Assembly (NCBI GenBank): GCA_016744555.1
Contig: JADGED010000117.1
Span: 1 to 7,311, forward strand
DNA from: Desulfuromonadaceae bacterium
Lineage (GTDB): Bacteria > Desulfobacterota > Desulfuromonadia > Desulfuromonadales > Geopsychrobacteraceae
Reading direction: 5' to 3'
Length of the DNA: 7,311 bases
The notes below the pieces were generated by a model. That model was given only the letters and a program-made list of their open reading frames with translations. It was not told the DNA's origin and ran no database searches. A program made the position numbers and the translations under genes. Positions 1-6,067 of this stretch are shown in pieces; position 1 is the first letter of the stretch; each line of letters begins with the position of its first letter.

Positions 1-57
1 TGGAAAAAAATATAGAATAGCAAATTCGAGGAAATTCTCTTTAACAGGGTCGACTGC

Positions 58-762
58 ATGAGCTACCAGCACTATTTTAAACTTGGGCAAAAGTTACTTT
101 TAAAATTGCACAAAAATGCGGAATCAAACGAACGCACCGAATTAATGACAGCATATGTAGGTTCGCTTGAAAATGAAGCCCTCATAATATCCCTCTCCAA
201 TCCATATGGAGAAAACATTACCAATCAGTACCCCCTTAAAGAAGTTTGTAAATTTGAAATCACAACTGAATCTATGGGACTTGGAGTGCGTGCCTCGGGC
301 ACGTTTTTGGAAATAATTGATGGCACCAGATTCTCGATAAAATTGGAATCTGGGATTGAAATGTTTCAACGGCGACTCCACAATCGCTACAATTGTCAGC
401 TAGGAATTCGCTTTAGCCGCGCCGCAAAGACCTTGCACACCATGCGCACAATTTGGGAAAAGAACTTATCTGTACTCTACAGCCCTGAAGCCCCGCTGGT
501 ATACGACAATTTCAAAAAAAGTCGAATCAATATCAGTTCTGAAGGGATTCGGTTTGCCATTAAACCCCCTGCAGAACAAGGCGATTTGTGTCTAATCCTA
601 GTCAATATCGATGATAGCAAACCGCCGATTTGCGCTATTGCTGAAATTGTTTGGACTTGCCTGCAAGACGATGAAGTATCAATAACTGCCGGTATGCGCT
701 TCATTAATATCCTCAGTGCAGACCAGCTTCGAATTGAAGAATTCATAAAGGCAAAAAAATAA
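58..762 (+). CDS. PilZ-domain protein with YcgR-like N-terminal domain (predicted c-di-GMP receptor)
   Basis: This encodes a 234-residue cytoplasmic protein with no signal peptide or membrane segment. Residues about 1-100 form a beta-rich segment resembling the N-terminal domain of YcgR-type flagellar brake proteins. Residues about 103-232 look like a PilZ domain. Both cyclic-di-GMP contact motifs are visible in canonical form: RxxxR at R106-R110 (RLHNR) and NxSxxG at N158-G163 (NISSEG). PilZ proteins of this layout bind cyclic-di-GMP and adjust motility, polysaccharide secretion or surface behaviour; the target here cannot be read from the sequence. The ATG at 58 is preceded by AGGG at 46-49 with 8-base spacing. 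No flagellar gene is next to it. A weak hairpin at 844-859 may end the transcript. The domain call is firm; the process controlled is unknown. Confidence 0.85.
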   Translation: MSYQHYFKLGQKLLLKLHKNAESNERTELMTAYVGSLENEALIISLSNPYGENITNQYPLKEVCKFEITTESMGLGVRASGTFLEIIDGTRFSIKLESGIEMFQRRLHNRYNCQLGIRFSRAAKTLHTMRTIWEKNLSVLYSPEAPLVYDNFKKSRINISSEGIRFAIKPPAEQGDLCLILVNIDDSKPPICAIAEIVWTCLQDDEVSITAGMRFINILSADQLRIEEFIKAKK

Positions 763-843
763 GCTACAAATCTACATTAATTCACCAACTCTTTCTTGTC
801 TCCAGCTCAATTCTAAGTTATAAAAACCTATACATTTTTTTCG

Positions 844-863
844 CCACAACACATTGTGGTTTT
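844..863 (+). terminator. Possible weak intrinsic terminator of the PilZ gene
   Basis: CCACAA at 844-849 pairs perfectly with TTGTGG at 854-859 across a 4-base loop and is followed by TTTT. The stem is only 6 bp with three G-C pairs and the T run is short, so termination would be weak. It lies about 80 bases after the PilZ stop and just upstream of the candidate promoter for the J-domain gene. Confidence 0.35.
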
Positions 864-888
864 CAAATGTAAACTGCACACATATAGT
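860..888 (+). promoter_or_regulatory. Candidate sigma-70 promoter for the J-domain/RdgC operon
   Basis: A -35-like TTTTCA at 860-865 (4 of 6 to consensus) lies 17 bases before a -10-like TATAGT at 883-888 (5 of 6). This would give a leader of roughly 80 bases before the ATG at 977. The -10 falls inside the palindrome at 875-893. The prediction rests on box similarity and spacing only. Confidence 0.4.
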
Positions 889-893
889 GTGCA
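875..893. promoter_or_regulatory. 19-bp perfect inverted repeat, operator-like, overlapping a -10 box
   Basis: TGCACAC at 875-881 and GTGTGCA at 887-893 are perfect reverse complements around the 5-base centre ATATA. The site overlaps the candidate -10 TATAGT at 883-888, the position expected for a dimeric repressor. An alternative is an intrinsic terminator: a 7-bp stem, then five bases, then seven T at 899-905. That stem-to-T distance is longer than usual, so I prefer the operator reading. Confidence 0.45.
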
Positions 894-964
894 AGGAGTT
901 TTTTTAGCCAGCAAAGTAACGCTGCTAAATTTCCATTTTCTTGCCATCAGCAAATTTTTTATTC

Positions 965-970
965 AGGAAA
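965..970 (+). promoter_or_regulatory. Shine-Dalgarno site that fixes the J-domain gene start at 977
   Basis: AGGAAA sits 6 bases before the ATG at 977. The frame is also open from a TTG at 941, but that codon has no Shine-Dalgarno sequence nearby and would add 12 residues with no family resemblance. Confidence 0.65.
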
Positions 971-976
971 CGACCA

Positions 977-1816
977 ATGTCACAGTTATCTGAAGTAGAG
1001 GTTTTCCGGGCATGCCGAACATTATTCGGCAGTGAAGTCCAGCTGAATCAAGATTTTCTATTTTATCTTCAACCAGCAGGGGTTCGCACTGCTTATCGTA
1101 AAAAAGCAAAAACCACTCACCCTGATTGCTTTGCGATCGATACTGTCAGCACCAAAGACAAGCAGCACCAATTATTTCAAGATTTAAACCAGGCACATCA
1201 AACGGTGCAATCTTACCTCAAGCAGCGTAAGTCTTTTCCTTCGGGCCACTTTTCTCGCAGCAACACTTCTTACACCCAAGCAAAACGTCGGCGCCAAGAT
1301 CATGCAACGCAACAACAATATCGCAGCGCTGCAACTAAACCAAAAGCGCCTAAACCAACTCCGACTAAGCACAGTGGGCAAATCCGGCAAAAGAACAGTC
1401 GCCTTCCCATGCGACCACTTCAATTTGGTCAATTTCTCTACTACCTAGGGATAATCCCATTTGCAACAATGATTACTGCAATAACATGGCAACGCCGGCA
1501 ACGACCTGCATTAGGTGAAATTGCAAAACGCTGGGGCTGGCTCAATGATTCAGATATAAAGAACATCATTAACTACCATGCCGGCTTACAAAAATTTGGT
1601 GAGCGGGCTGAAAAGCTTGGGCTATTAACACAACTACAAGTACGCACTCTCCTGTTTCATCAACGCAGTCAACAGCAACAAATTGGCAACTATTTTATCG
1701 ACAATGGCTATGTTGACGACCTTACCCTTAACCAACTGCTGCAACAACTAGCGGAACACAACCGCACCTTTAGCAAGGGGTTAAGTGGACAATTTTATTA
1801 CTTCCATCGCAATTAA
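977..1816 (+). CDS. J-domain protein with four MshEN-type tandem repeats
   Basis: This 279-residue protein has three parts. Residues about 5-85 form a J domain with helix II AYRKKAKTT followed by the HPD motif at H48-D50, the element that stimulates Hsp70 (DnaK) ATPase. Residues about 86-145 are a basic, Gln/Lys/Pro-rich linker. Residues 150-264 are four tandem units of 29, 28, 29 and 29 residues (150-178, 179-206, 207-235, 236-264). Each has the pattern hydrophobic-G-x6-G-hydrophobic-hydrophobic near its start. This matches the repeat pattern of MshEN/GspE N-terminal domains, which bind cyclic-di-GMP or a pilus/secretion platform. There is no Gly/Phe or zinc region, so it is a class C J protein. 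It lies 35 bases before the rdgC-like gene and is probably cotranscribed with it. Its client is unknown. Confidence 0.8.
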   Translation: MSQLSEVEVFRACRTLFGSEVQLNQDFLFYLQPAGVRTAYRKKAKTTHPDCFAIDTVSTKDKQHQLFQDLNQAHQTVQSYLKQRKSFPSGHFSRSNTSYTQAKRRRQDHATQQQYRSAATKPKAPKPTPTKHSGQIRQKNSRLPMRPLQFGQFLYYLGIIPFATMITAITWQRRQRPALGEIAKRWGWLNDSDIKNIINYHAGLQKFGERAEKLGLLTQLQVRTLLFHQRSQQQQIGNYFIDNGYVDDLTLNQLLQQLAEHNRTFSKGLSGQFYYFHRN

Positions 1817-1851
1817 ACTGACTCAAACTTGATCACATATAGGAGCACACC

Positions 1852-3015
1852 ATGGGCTTTCTGGCTACATCCGCCAGCTTTTGTTATTTTCAAATAACCG
1901 GGGCACAAAATCCCTTAGTACGGAATGAGCTACAAGAAAAACTAGCCGCTGAAGGATTTCGCTCGATAGAGCAATCAGCCGATGAACTTTCTACTGGCTG
2001 GGTCGAACTGGACAACTACGACAATAGTGAATTTGAAACTGAACCCAGTTGCTGGAGAGATCACTATTTTTGTTTTGCCCTGCGCCAAGATCGCCGTAAA
2101 GTACCAGCAGCATTACTGAAGCGGCAAATCATCCAGCTTGGCGATCAGTTCCTTGCCAACAAACCAGACTTAAATTTCATACCTAAAGCAGAAAAAGAGC
2201 AAATACGTGATCAAGCCCGCAGCTCTCTTCTCGCTCGCACTCTACCTACGCCATCATTTTATGATGTGATTTGGGACACAGAAACTCAACTGCTGCGCTT
2301 TTGCTCCCTCGGGCAAAGCACTATCGACAGCTTTCAAGGGTTGTTTCACCAAACTTTCCCTGGATTACGTCTGCAATTATTCCACCCGTTAGCTCGTGCA
2401 GCTAAAGTGATACCAGAGCAGCAACAAGAACAACTACAACAAACCAATCGGGCACAAACCGAAAGTGTATTGGAACAAATCGAAGCCAATCGTTGGCTTG
2501 GAGTGGACTTTCTCCAATGGCTATTTTATCGCACTCTTAATTCCGATTCACGCTATCAAGTCACGACGTCAGGACCATTATTATCTGGTCAACCATTCAC
2601 AGCATTTCTTGACAATCGCTTAGTTTTGGTTGGCGGCGGACAAGAAGGGGCACAAAAAATTGTCGTTGCTGGTCCACAAGACCACTACCTAGAGGTTAAA
2701 GCGGCACTACTGCAAGGCAAACAACTGGAAGAGGCAACCATCCACCTACAGCAAAATGAGGATGATGGTTGGAAGCTAACCTTAAAAGGTGAAAAATTCC
2801 AATTCGCCAGCTACCGCACCCCAATGATCCGCCCCGAAAGCGATCCTAATGATGACCCGCAGGCAGAAGCCGAAGCAGCATTTTTTACAAAGTTAGCCGC
2901 AATTGAAGAAGGGGAACAAATGTTCGAAAGCTTACTGAAAGATTTTCTTCAGTTGCGCTTAAGCGATTTGTGGACAGAGGAACAAAACTCCATTGCTAGC
3001 TGGCTGAAAGAATGA
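1852..3015 (+). CDS. RdgC-family recombination-associated DNA-binding protein
   Basis: This is a 387-residue soluble protein. Residues about 1-190 resemble the RdgC family: an N-terminal MGFLATSASFCYFQITG strand, an 'AAEGFRSIE...GWVEL' segment matching the F-x-G-W-V region of RdgC, and a middle with 'VPAALLKRQI' and 'SLLARTLPTPSFYDVIWDT'. RdgC of Escherichia coli (about 303 residues) forms a ring around duplex DNA and restrains RecA-driven recombination. This protein is about 80 residues longer, with a Gln-rich stretch (EQQQEQLQQ) near residue 190 and an acidic C-terminal part that I cannot assign. AGGAG at 1841-1845 lies 6 bases before the ATG, a strong ribosome site. It follows the J-domain gene by 35 bases. 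Family membership is likely; a RecA-regulating role is inferred from the family only. Confidence 0.75.
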   Translation: MGFLATSASFCYFQITGAQNPLVRNELQEKLAAEGFRSIEQSADELSTGWVELDNYDNSEFETEPSCWRDHYFCFALRQDRRKVPAALLKRQIIQLGDQFLANKPDLNFIPKAEKEQIRDQARSSLLARTLPTPSFYDVIWDTETQLLRFCSLGQSTIDSFQGLFHQTFPGLRLQLFHPLARAAKVIPEQQQEQLQQTNRAQTESVLEQIEANRWLGVDFLQWLFYRTLNSDSRYQVTTSGPLLSGQPFTAFLDNRLVLVGGGQEGAQKIVVAGPQDHYLEVKAALLQGKQLEEATIHLQQNEDDGWKLTLKGEKFQFASYRTPMIRPESDPNDDPQAEAEAAFFTKLAAIEEGEQMFESLLKDFLQLRLSDLWTEEQNSIASWLKE

Positions 3016-3048
3016 AATAGAGCGACTTTAACTCTATAGATTAGCTGT

Positions 3049-3054
3049 TACAAT
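3049..3054 (+). promoter_or_regulatory. Possible -10 box upstream of the histidine kinase gene
   Basis: TACAAT matches the -10 consensus at 5 of 6 positions and lies about 57 bases before the kinase ATG. The best upstream partner, TTTAAC at 3027-3032, is poor. The 95-base gap also holds a small AT-rich inverted repeat (ATAGAG 3017-3022, CTCTAT 3032-3037) without a T run, so the upstream operon may read through. Confidence 0.25.
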
Positions 3055-3110
3055 ATTACTGTTAACTGGACAATGGAAAATAAAGCTACGCAGAAAGTCA
3101 GCGGTTGATT

Positions 3111-5357
3111 ATGGATAACAAATTTCTCCAAACACTATTTGACAATCAAATTGTAGGTATGGTTGAAGTCGACGCTACTTTCCAATACCGTAATGCCAAC
3201 CCACATTGGCTAGACATGATTGGGTACGGCCTAGATGAGTTAAGAAACAACAACATAAAATCAATAACTCACCCAGAGGACTTGACTAGACAGTTACTGC
3301 TAAACCAGCAACTACTTAACAAACAAAACACTTCTTATCGAATCGATAAACGCTATATCCGCAAAGATGGGACTACTTTCTGGGCCGAGGTTTCGGTCAC
3401 TGGCCTCTATGACGACGACAACCTTACAGGAATGGTTGCTCTTATCATTGATATTTCTAAACGCAAAGCTACAGAAATTCATTTACGCGAGAGTGAAAAT
3501 CGCTTTCGCTCTTTAATTGATAGACTTGAACATATTCCAGTCCAAGGATATGACGAAGACCGCAGGGTTATCTACTGGAATAAAGCCAGCAGCGAAATTT
3601 ATGGCTATTCGCAAACCGAAGCTATAGGGCAGAAACTAGAAGACCTAATCATACCACCCCACATGCGCGAAGAGGTAATCAACCTAACTCAGCGCTGGAC
3701 AAATGAAAACATACCCATTCCATCCAGTGAGCTTACGCTACATGACAAAAACGGCGCTCCAGTTCCGGTCTATTCATCGCACTTCACTCACACCGCTAGC
3801 TCGGGAGAAAAAGAACTTTTCTGCATAGACATTGATATGCGAATGTTGCAGCAGACGGAAGACCAAGTAAGACGTTTAGTTGCTGCAATCGAACAATCAG
3901 GTGAAACTATAGTCATTACTGATACCAAGGGGACGATAGAATACGTCAATCAAGCTTTCACCGATGTTACCGGTTATAGTCGTGAAGAGGCCATTGGAAA
4001 AAATCCACGCATACTAAACAGTGGACAACAGGACAAATCTGTTTACGCCGAAGTATGGGGAGCTATCACCAAAGGGCAGCCTTGGCAAGGACGCTTCATT
4101 AATAGGAAAAAAGATGGTAGTCACTTTACCGAAGACGTGACTATTTCACCAATTTTAGATACAGCTGGCAAAATTGTTAATTTCGTTGCTGCAAAACGAG
4201 ACATAACTGAACAGTTACAGGTACAGGAGAAATATCAACAAACGCAAAAGATGGAGGCCATTGGGCAGCTAGCTGGCGGTGTCGCCCACGATTTCAACAA
4301 TATGCTGGCAATCATTTTAGGGCAAGTCGAAGTAGCCATGCTAAAAATGGATCCAAATGATCCAATGCGAAAACGACTAAATGAAATAAACGTCGCGGCA
4401 AAACGCTCTGCCGATCTAACTCGCCACCTCCTTGGATTTGCCCGTAAACAAACGCATAACCCAGAAGTCTTAAACCTAAACGAAACAACTGATTCAACAT
4501 TGACAATGTTGAATCGCCTAATTGGTGAACAAATTGAGCTTAAATGGCTGCCTGAAGCGGGGTTGCCAGTAGTAAAAATTGACCCCGGACATTGCAACCA
4601 AATTCTAACAAACCTTATTATAAATGCACGCGATGCAATTATTGGTTCTGGCACCATAACAGTAAGAACCAAGCGAGTGACCCTTAGTCAGGAGTTTTGT
4701 TATGATCATCCAGGGTGCTTTCCAGGAGAGTATGTAAGGCTGGCAGTCACCGATACAGGTTGCGGCATAAGCAGTGAAATTATAGGAAAAATCTTTGACC
4801 CGTTCTTTACCACTAAAGACATCGGCGAAGGTACGGGGTTAGGATTATCAATGGTTTTCGGACTGATAAAACAAAACCATGGGTATATAATAGTAAACAG
4901 TGTGCCAAATCAAAACACCACCTTTAAACTATATTTCCCCATTCACAAAGAGCCAGAACTAATACAAGAGCTCACCGAAGACCGCACCATAATTTGTGGT
5001 GACGAAACAATTTTAATTGTCGAAGACGAAATTTCTTTGCTTGACGTAACCAAAGCAATTATAAGCGAAGCTGGGTACACAATTTTATCTTCTGACAATC
5101 CCCTAGACGCAATTGAGCTGGTCAGGGATTACGACAAAAAAATTGATCTGTTGTTAACCGATGTTGTCATGCCTCAAATGAATGGGCCTGAGCTGAGTAA
5201 TAATCTGCGAGCGCTAAAGCCACAGCTAAAAACATTATTTATCTCTGGTTACCCACAAAACAATCTGCAGAGCCAAAACGTTATCGTCAACTTTTTGCCA
5301 AAGCCATTTTCTGCAAATATATTGACGCAAAAAGTACGTGACGTTTTAGATCAATAG
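3111..5357 (+). CDS. Soluble hybrid histidine kinase, PAS-PAS-PAS-HisKA-HATPase-REC
   Basis: This is a 748-residue sensor kinase with no membrane segment, so it senses in the cytoplasm. Three PAS domains lie at about 5-117, 131-245 and 255-372; the third has 'VTGYSREEAIGKNPRILNSGQ', common in redox- or ligand-sensing PAS domains. The dimerisation/phosphoacceptor region carries H393 in GGVAHDFNN. The ATPase domain has the N box at N505 (NLIINARDA), G1 at D548-G552 (DTGCG), the F box FDPFFTTKD and G2 at G574-G578 (GTGLG). The C-terminal receiver has the acidic pocket E638-D639-E640, the phosphoacceptor D684 (TDVVMP) and K731 (LPKPF). All catalytic residues are intact. No separate response regulator or phosphotransfer gene is adjacent, so its output partner is elsewhere. 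I chose the ATG at 3111 over an in-frame TTG at 3105; neither has a strong ribosome site. The signal is unknown. Confidence 0.93.
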   Translation: MDNKFLQTLFDNQIVGMVEVDATFQYRNANPHWLDMIGYGLDELRNNNIKSITHPEDLTRQLLLNQQLLNKQNTSYRIDKRYIRKDGTTFWAEVSVTGLYDDDNLTGMVALIIDISKRKATEIHLRESENRFRSLIDRLEHIPVQGYDEDRRVIYWNKASSEIYGYSQTEAIGQKLEDLIIPPHMREEVINLTQRWTNENIPIPSSELTLHDKNGAPVPVYSSHFTHTASSGEKELFCIDIDMRMLQQTEDQVRRLVAAIEQSGETIVITDTKGTIEYVNQAFTDVTGYSREEAIGKNPRILNSGQQDKSVYAEVWGAITKGQPWQGRFINRKKDGSHFTEDVTISPILDTAGKIVNFVAAKRDITEQLQVQEKYQQTQKMEAIGQLAGGVAHDFNNMLAIILGQVEVAMLKMDPNDPMRKRLNEINVAAKRSADLTRHLLGFARKQTHNPEVLNLNETTDSTLTMLNRLIGEQIELKWLPEAGLPVVKIDPGHCNQILTNLIINARDAIIGSGTITVRTKRVTLSQEFCYDHPGCFPGEYVRLAVTDTGCGISSEIIGKIFDPFFTTKDIGEGTGLGLSMVFGLIKQNHGYIIVNSVPNQNTTFKLYFPIHKEPELIQELTEDRTIICGDETILIVEDEISLLDVTKAIISEAGYTILSSDNPLDAIELVRDYDKKIDLLLTDVVMPQMNGPELSNNLRALKPQLKTLFISGYPQNNLQSQNVIVNFLPKPFSANILTQKVRDVLDQ
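4491..4515. repeat. 25-bp perfect inverted repeat inside the histidine kinase gene
   Basis: GATTCAACATTG at 4491-4502 and CAATGTTGAATC at 4504-4515 are perfect 12-base reverse complements about a single central A. In mRNA it could fold as an 11-bp hairpin with a 3-base loop. It encodes DSTLTMLN in the linker between the phosphoacceptor and ATPase domains. The symmetry is directly visible; any function is unknown. Confidence 0.9.
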
Positions 5358-5385
5358 GACTACAACAGCCTAAACAGGCGATTAA

Positions 5386-5835
5386 CTAATCTAGGACACC
5401 ATCAAGCGTTAGCGTGCTGCGTAGTCCCTCAAGCCGCTGACGATTTACCCCTAAATCAGAATAACCAAGCCTTGCGGCAGATCGAATTTCAACGACACCT
5501 GTATCGGTTCGCAGCAAAAACTCTAAATCGTCGACGAAACTAAAAAATTTACTGCGACATTCTACATGCAAATAGGTATCGGTAACTGTGATAATTTTTG
5601 TCTTTGGCAAAAGTTCCAATTGTTGCTCTAACTTTTGCCAAAATACTAGCGGTGAGCCTTTTATCTTGAATGGAGCAATTTGATGCTTACTATCACTAGT
5701 CTCTGTCGATACACAATTTGGCGATGCTGGACATGGCTTTAATTTGGAATCTTGCATTCCTATATTTACATTACTACAAGACAGCAAACACATTGGCAAC
5801 AAAAGTGACAACCTTTTAACCCTACGCTTTACCAT
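5386..5835 (-). CDS. DUF1499-family lipoprotein
   Basis: This encodes a 149-residue DUF1499 protein with a lipoprotein signal peptide. After basic residues (MVKRRVKR) come a hydrophobic stretch and the lipobox LLSC, placing the lipidated cysteine at C20. Serine follows it, so outer-membrane sorting is likely. The mature part has the DUF1499 hallmarks: KPCPASPNCVS at about 33-43, 'TYLHVECRSKFFSFVDDLEFLL' and the C-terminal 'IRSAARLGYSDLGVNRQRLEGLR'. The biochemical function of the family is not established. The frame is open up to a TTG at 5892, but the ATG at 5835 gives a complete lipoprotein signal and has AAGGA 7 bases upstream. The gene is convergent with the histidine kinase (28 bases apart) and divergent from the oxidoreductase. 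It contains a 13-bp inverted repeat at 5603-5642. Confidence 0.88.
   Translation of the reverse strand: MVKRRVKRLSLLLPMCLLSCSNVNIGMQDSKLKPCPASPNCVSTETSDSKHQIAPFKIKGSPLVFWQKLEQQLELLPKTKIITVTDTYLHVECRSKFFSFVDDLEFLLRTDTGVVEIRSAARLGYSDLGVNRQRLEGLRSTLTLDGVLD
5603..5642. repeat. 13-bp perfect inverted repeat with 14-base loop inside the DUF1499 gene
   Basis: TTTGGCAAAAGTT at 5603-5615 and AACTTTTGCCAAA at 5630-5642 are exact reverse complements separated by 14 bases. In the lipoprotein mRNA it would form a 13-bp hairpin across the codons for FWQKL to LLPK. No T run follows on either strand, so it is not a normal intrinsic terminator. Confidence 0.9.
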
Positions 5836-5842
5836 CAACAGA

Positions 5843-5847
5843 TCCTT
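5843..5847 (-). promoter_or_regulatory. Shine-Dalgarno site that fixes the DUF1499 start at 5835
   Basis: On the minus strand AAGGA lies 7 bases before the ATG at 5835-5833. This supports the start that yields an N-terminal lipoprotein signal peptide over the upstream TTG. Confidence 0.7.
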
Positions 5848-5932
5848 TATCTCCACGAATATCCGGGGAAAAAACAGTATTAATGTTTCCAAAAAAAAGA
5901 TGACTGATATTTATTTAAGATCAACTTTAGCT

Positions 5933-5948
5933 TTTTAAGCACTTAAAA
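5933..5948. promoter_or_regulatory. Palindrome at the predicted start of the DUF1499 transcript
   Basis: TTTTAAG at 5933-5939 and CTTAAAA at 5942-5948 are perfect reverse complements around CA. The site abuts the predicted minus-strand -10 (5947-5952) and would cover the transcription start, a usual repressor position. It is AT-rich, so chance symmetry is possible. Confidence 0.35.
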
Positions 5949-5974
5949 TATAACCAAGTAGCAGTAAATGGCAA
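5947..5974 (-). promoter_or_regulatory. Candidate sigma-70 promoter for the DUF1499 lipoprotein gene
   Basis: Read on the minus strand, TTGCCA (5974-5969, 5 of 6 to consensus) is followed after 16 bases by TATATT (5952-5947, 5 of 6). The leader would be about 105 bases. It points away from the oxidoreductase promoter at 5993-6020. Confidence 0.5.
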
Positions 5975-5992
5975 AAGCAAAATTAATTTGCC
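5970..5992. repeat. Inverted repeat between the divergent promoters
   Basis: GGCAAA at 5970-5975 pairs with TTTGCC at 5987-5992; a nested alternative pairs GCAAA at 5977-5981 with TTTGC at 5987-5991. The repeat overlaps the minus-strand -35 and directly abuts the plus-strand -35, so a bound protein could act on both genes. Confidence 0.35.
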
Positions 5993-6020
5993 TTGACTAA
6001 AAGGACGACGTAATTATACG
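5993..6020 (+). promoter_or_regulatory. Candidate sigma-70 promoter for the oxidoreductase gene
   Basis: TTGACT at 5993-5998 (5 of 6) is followed after 16 bases by TATACG at 6015-6020 (4 of 6). An inverted repeat, ACGTA at 6008-6012 and TACGT at 6017-6021 around ATTA, overlaps the -10 and could be an operator. The leader would be about 40 bases. Confidence 0.45.
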
Positions 6021-6067
6021 TAAGTTAAACACAAAATCGGCAACCCATCTTACAGAAACGTAACAAA

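Noticed and set aside
893..898. AAGGAG motif as a ribosome site for a small gene
   Set aside because: No ATG, GTG or TTG lies at suitable distance; it is followed by seven T and a stop-like TAG.
941..976. TTG start extending the J-domain protein by 12 residues
   Set aside because: There is no Shine-Dalgarno sequence near 941, whereas AGGAAA lies 6 bases before the ATG at 977.
3105..3110. TTG start for the histidine kinase two codons upstream
   Set aside because: The ATG at 3111 is the more usual codon and the extra two residues add nothing; neither has a clear ribosome site.
4235..4672. 145-codon open frame on the minus strand inside the kinase gene
   Set aside because: It is fully antisense to the conserved phosphoacceptor and ATPase regions and has no domain resemblance.
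5368..5379. Small hairpin GCCT-AAAC-AGGC between the convergent genes as a bidirectional terminator
   Set aside because: The stem has only 4 bp and no T run on either side.
5836..5892. TTG start extending the DUF1499 protein by 19 residues
   Set aside because: It would bury the lipoprotein signal peptide; the ATG at 5835 has AAGGA at good spacing.
5744..5938. 64-codon open frame on the plus strand opposite the lipoprotein start
   Set aside because: It overlaps the lipoprotein signal region and leader antisense, has low-complexity content, and no ribosome site was seen.
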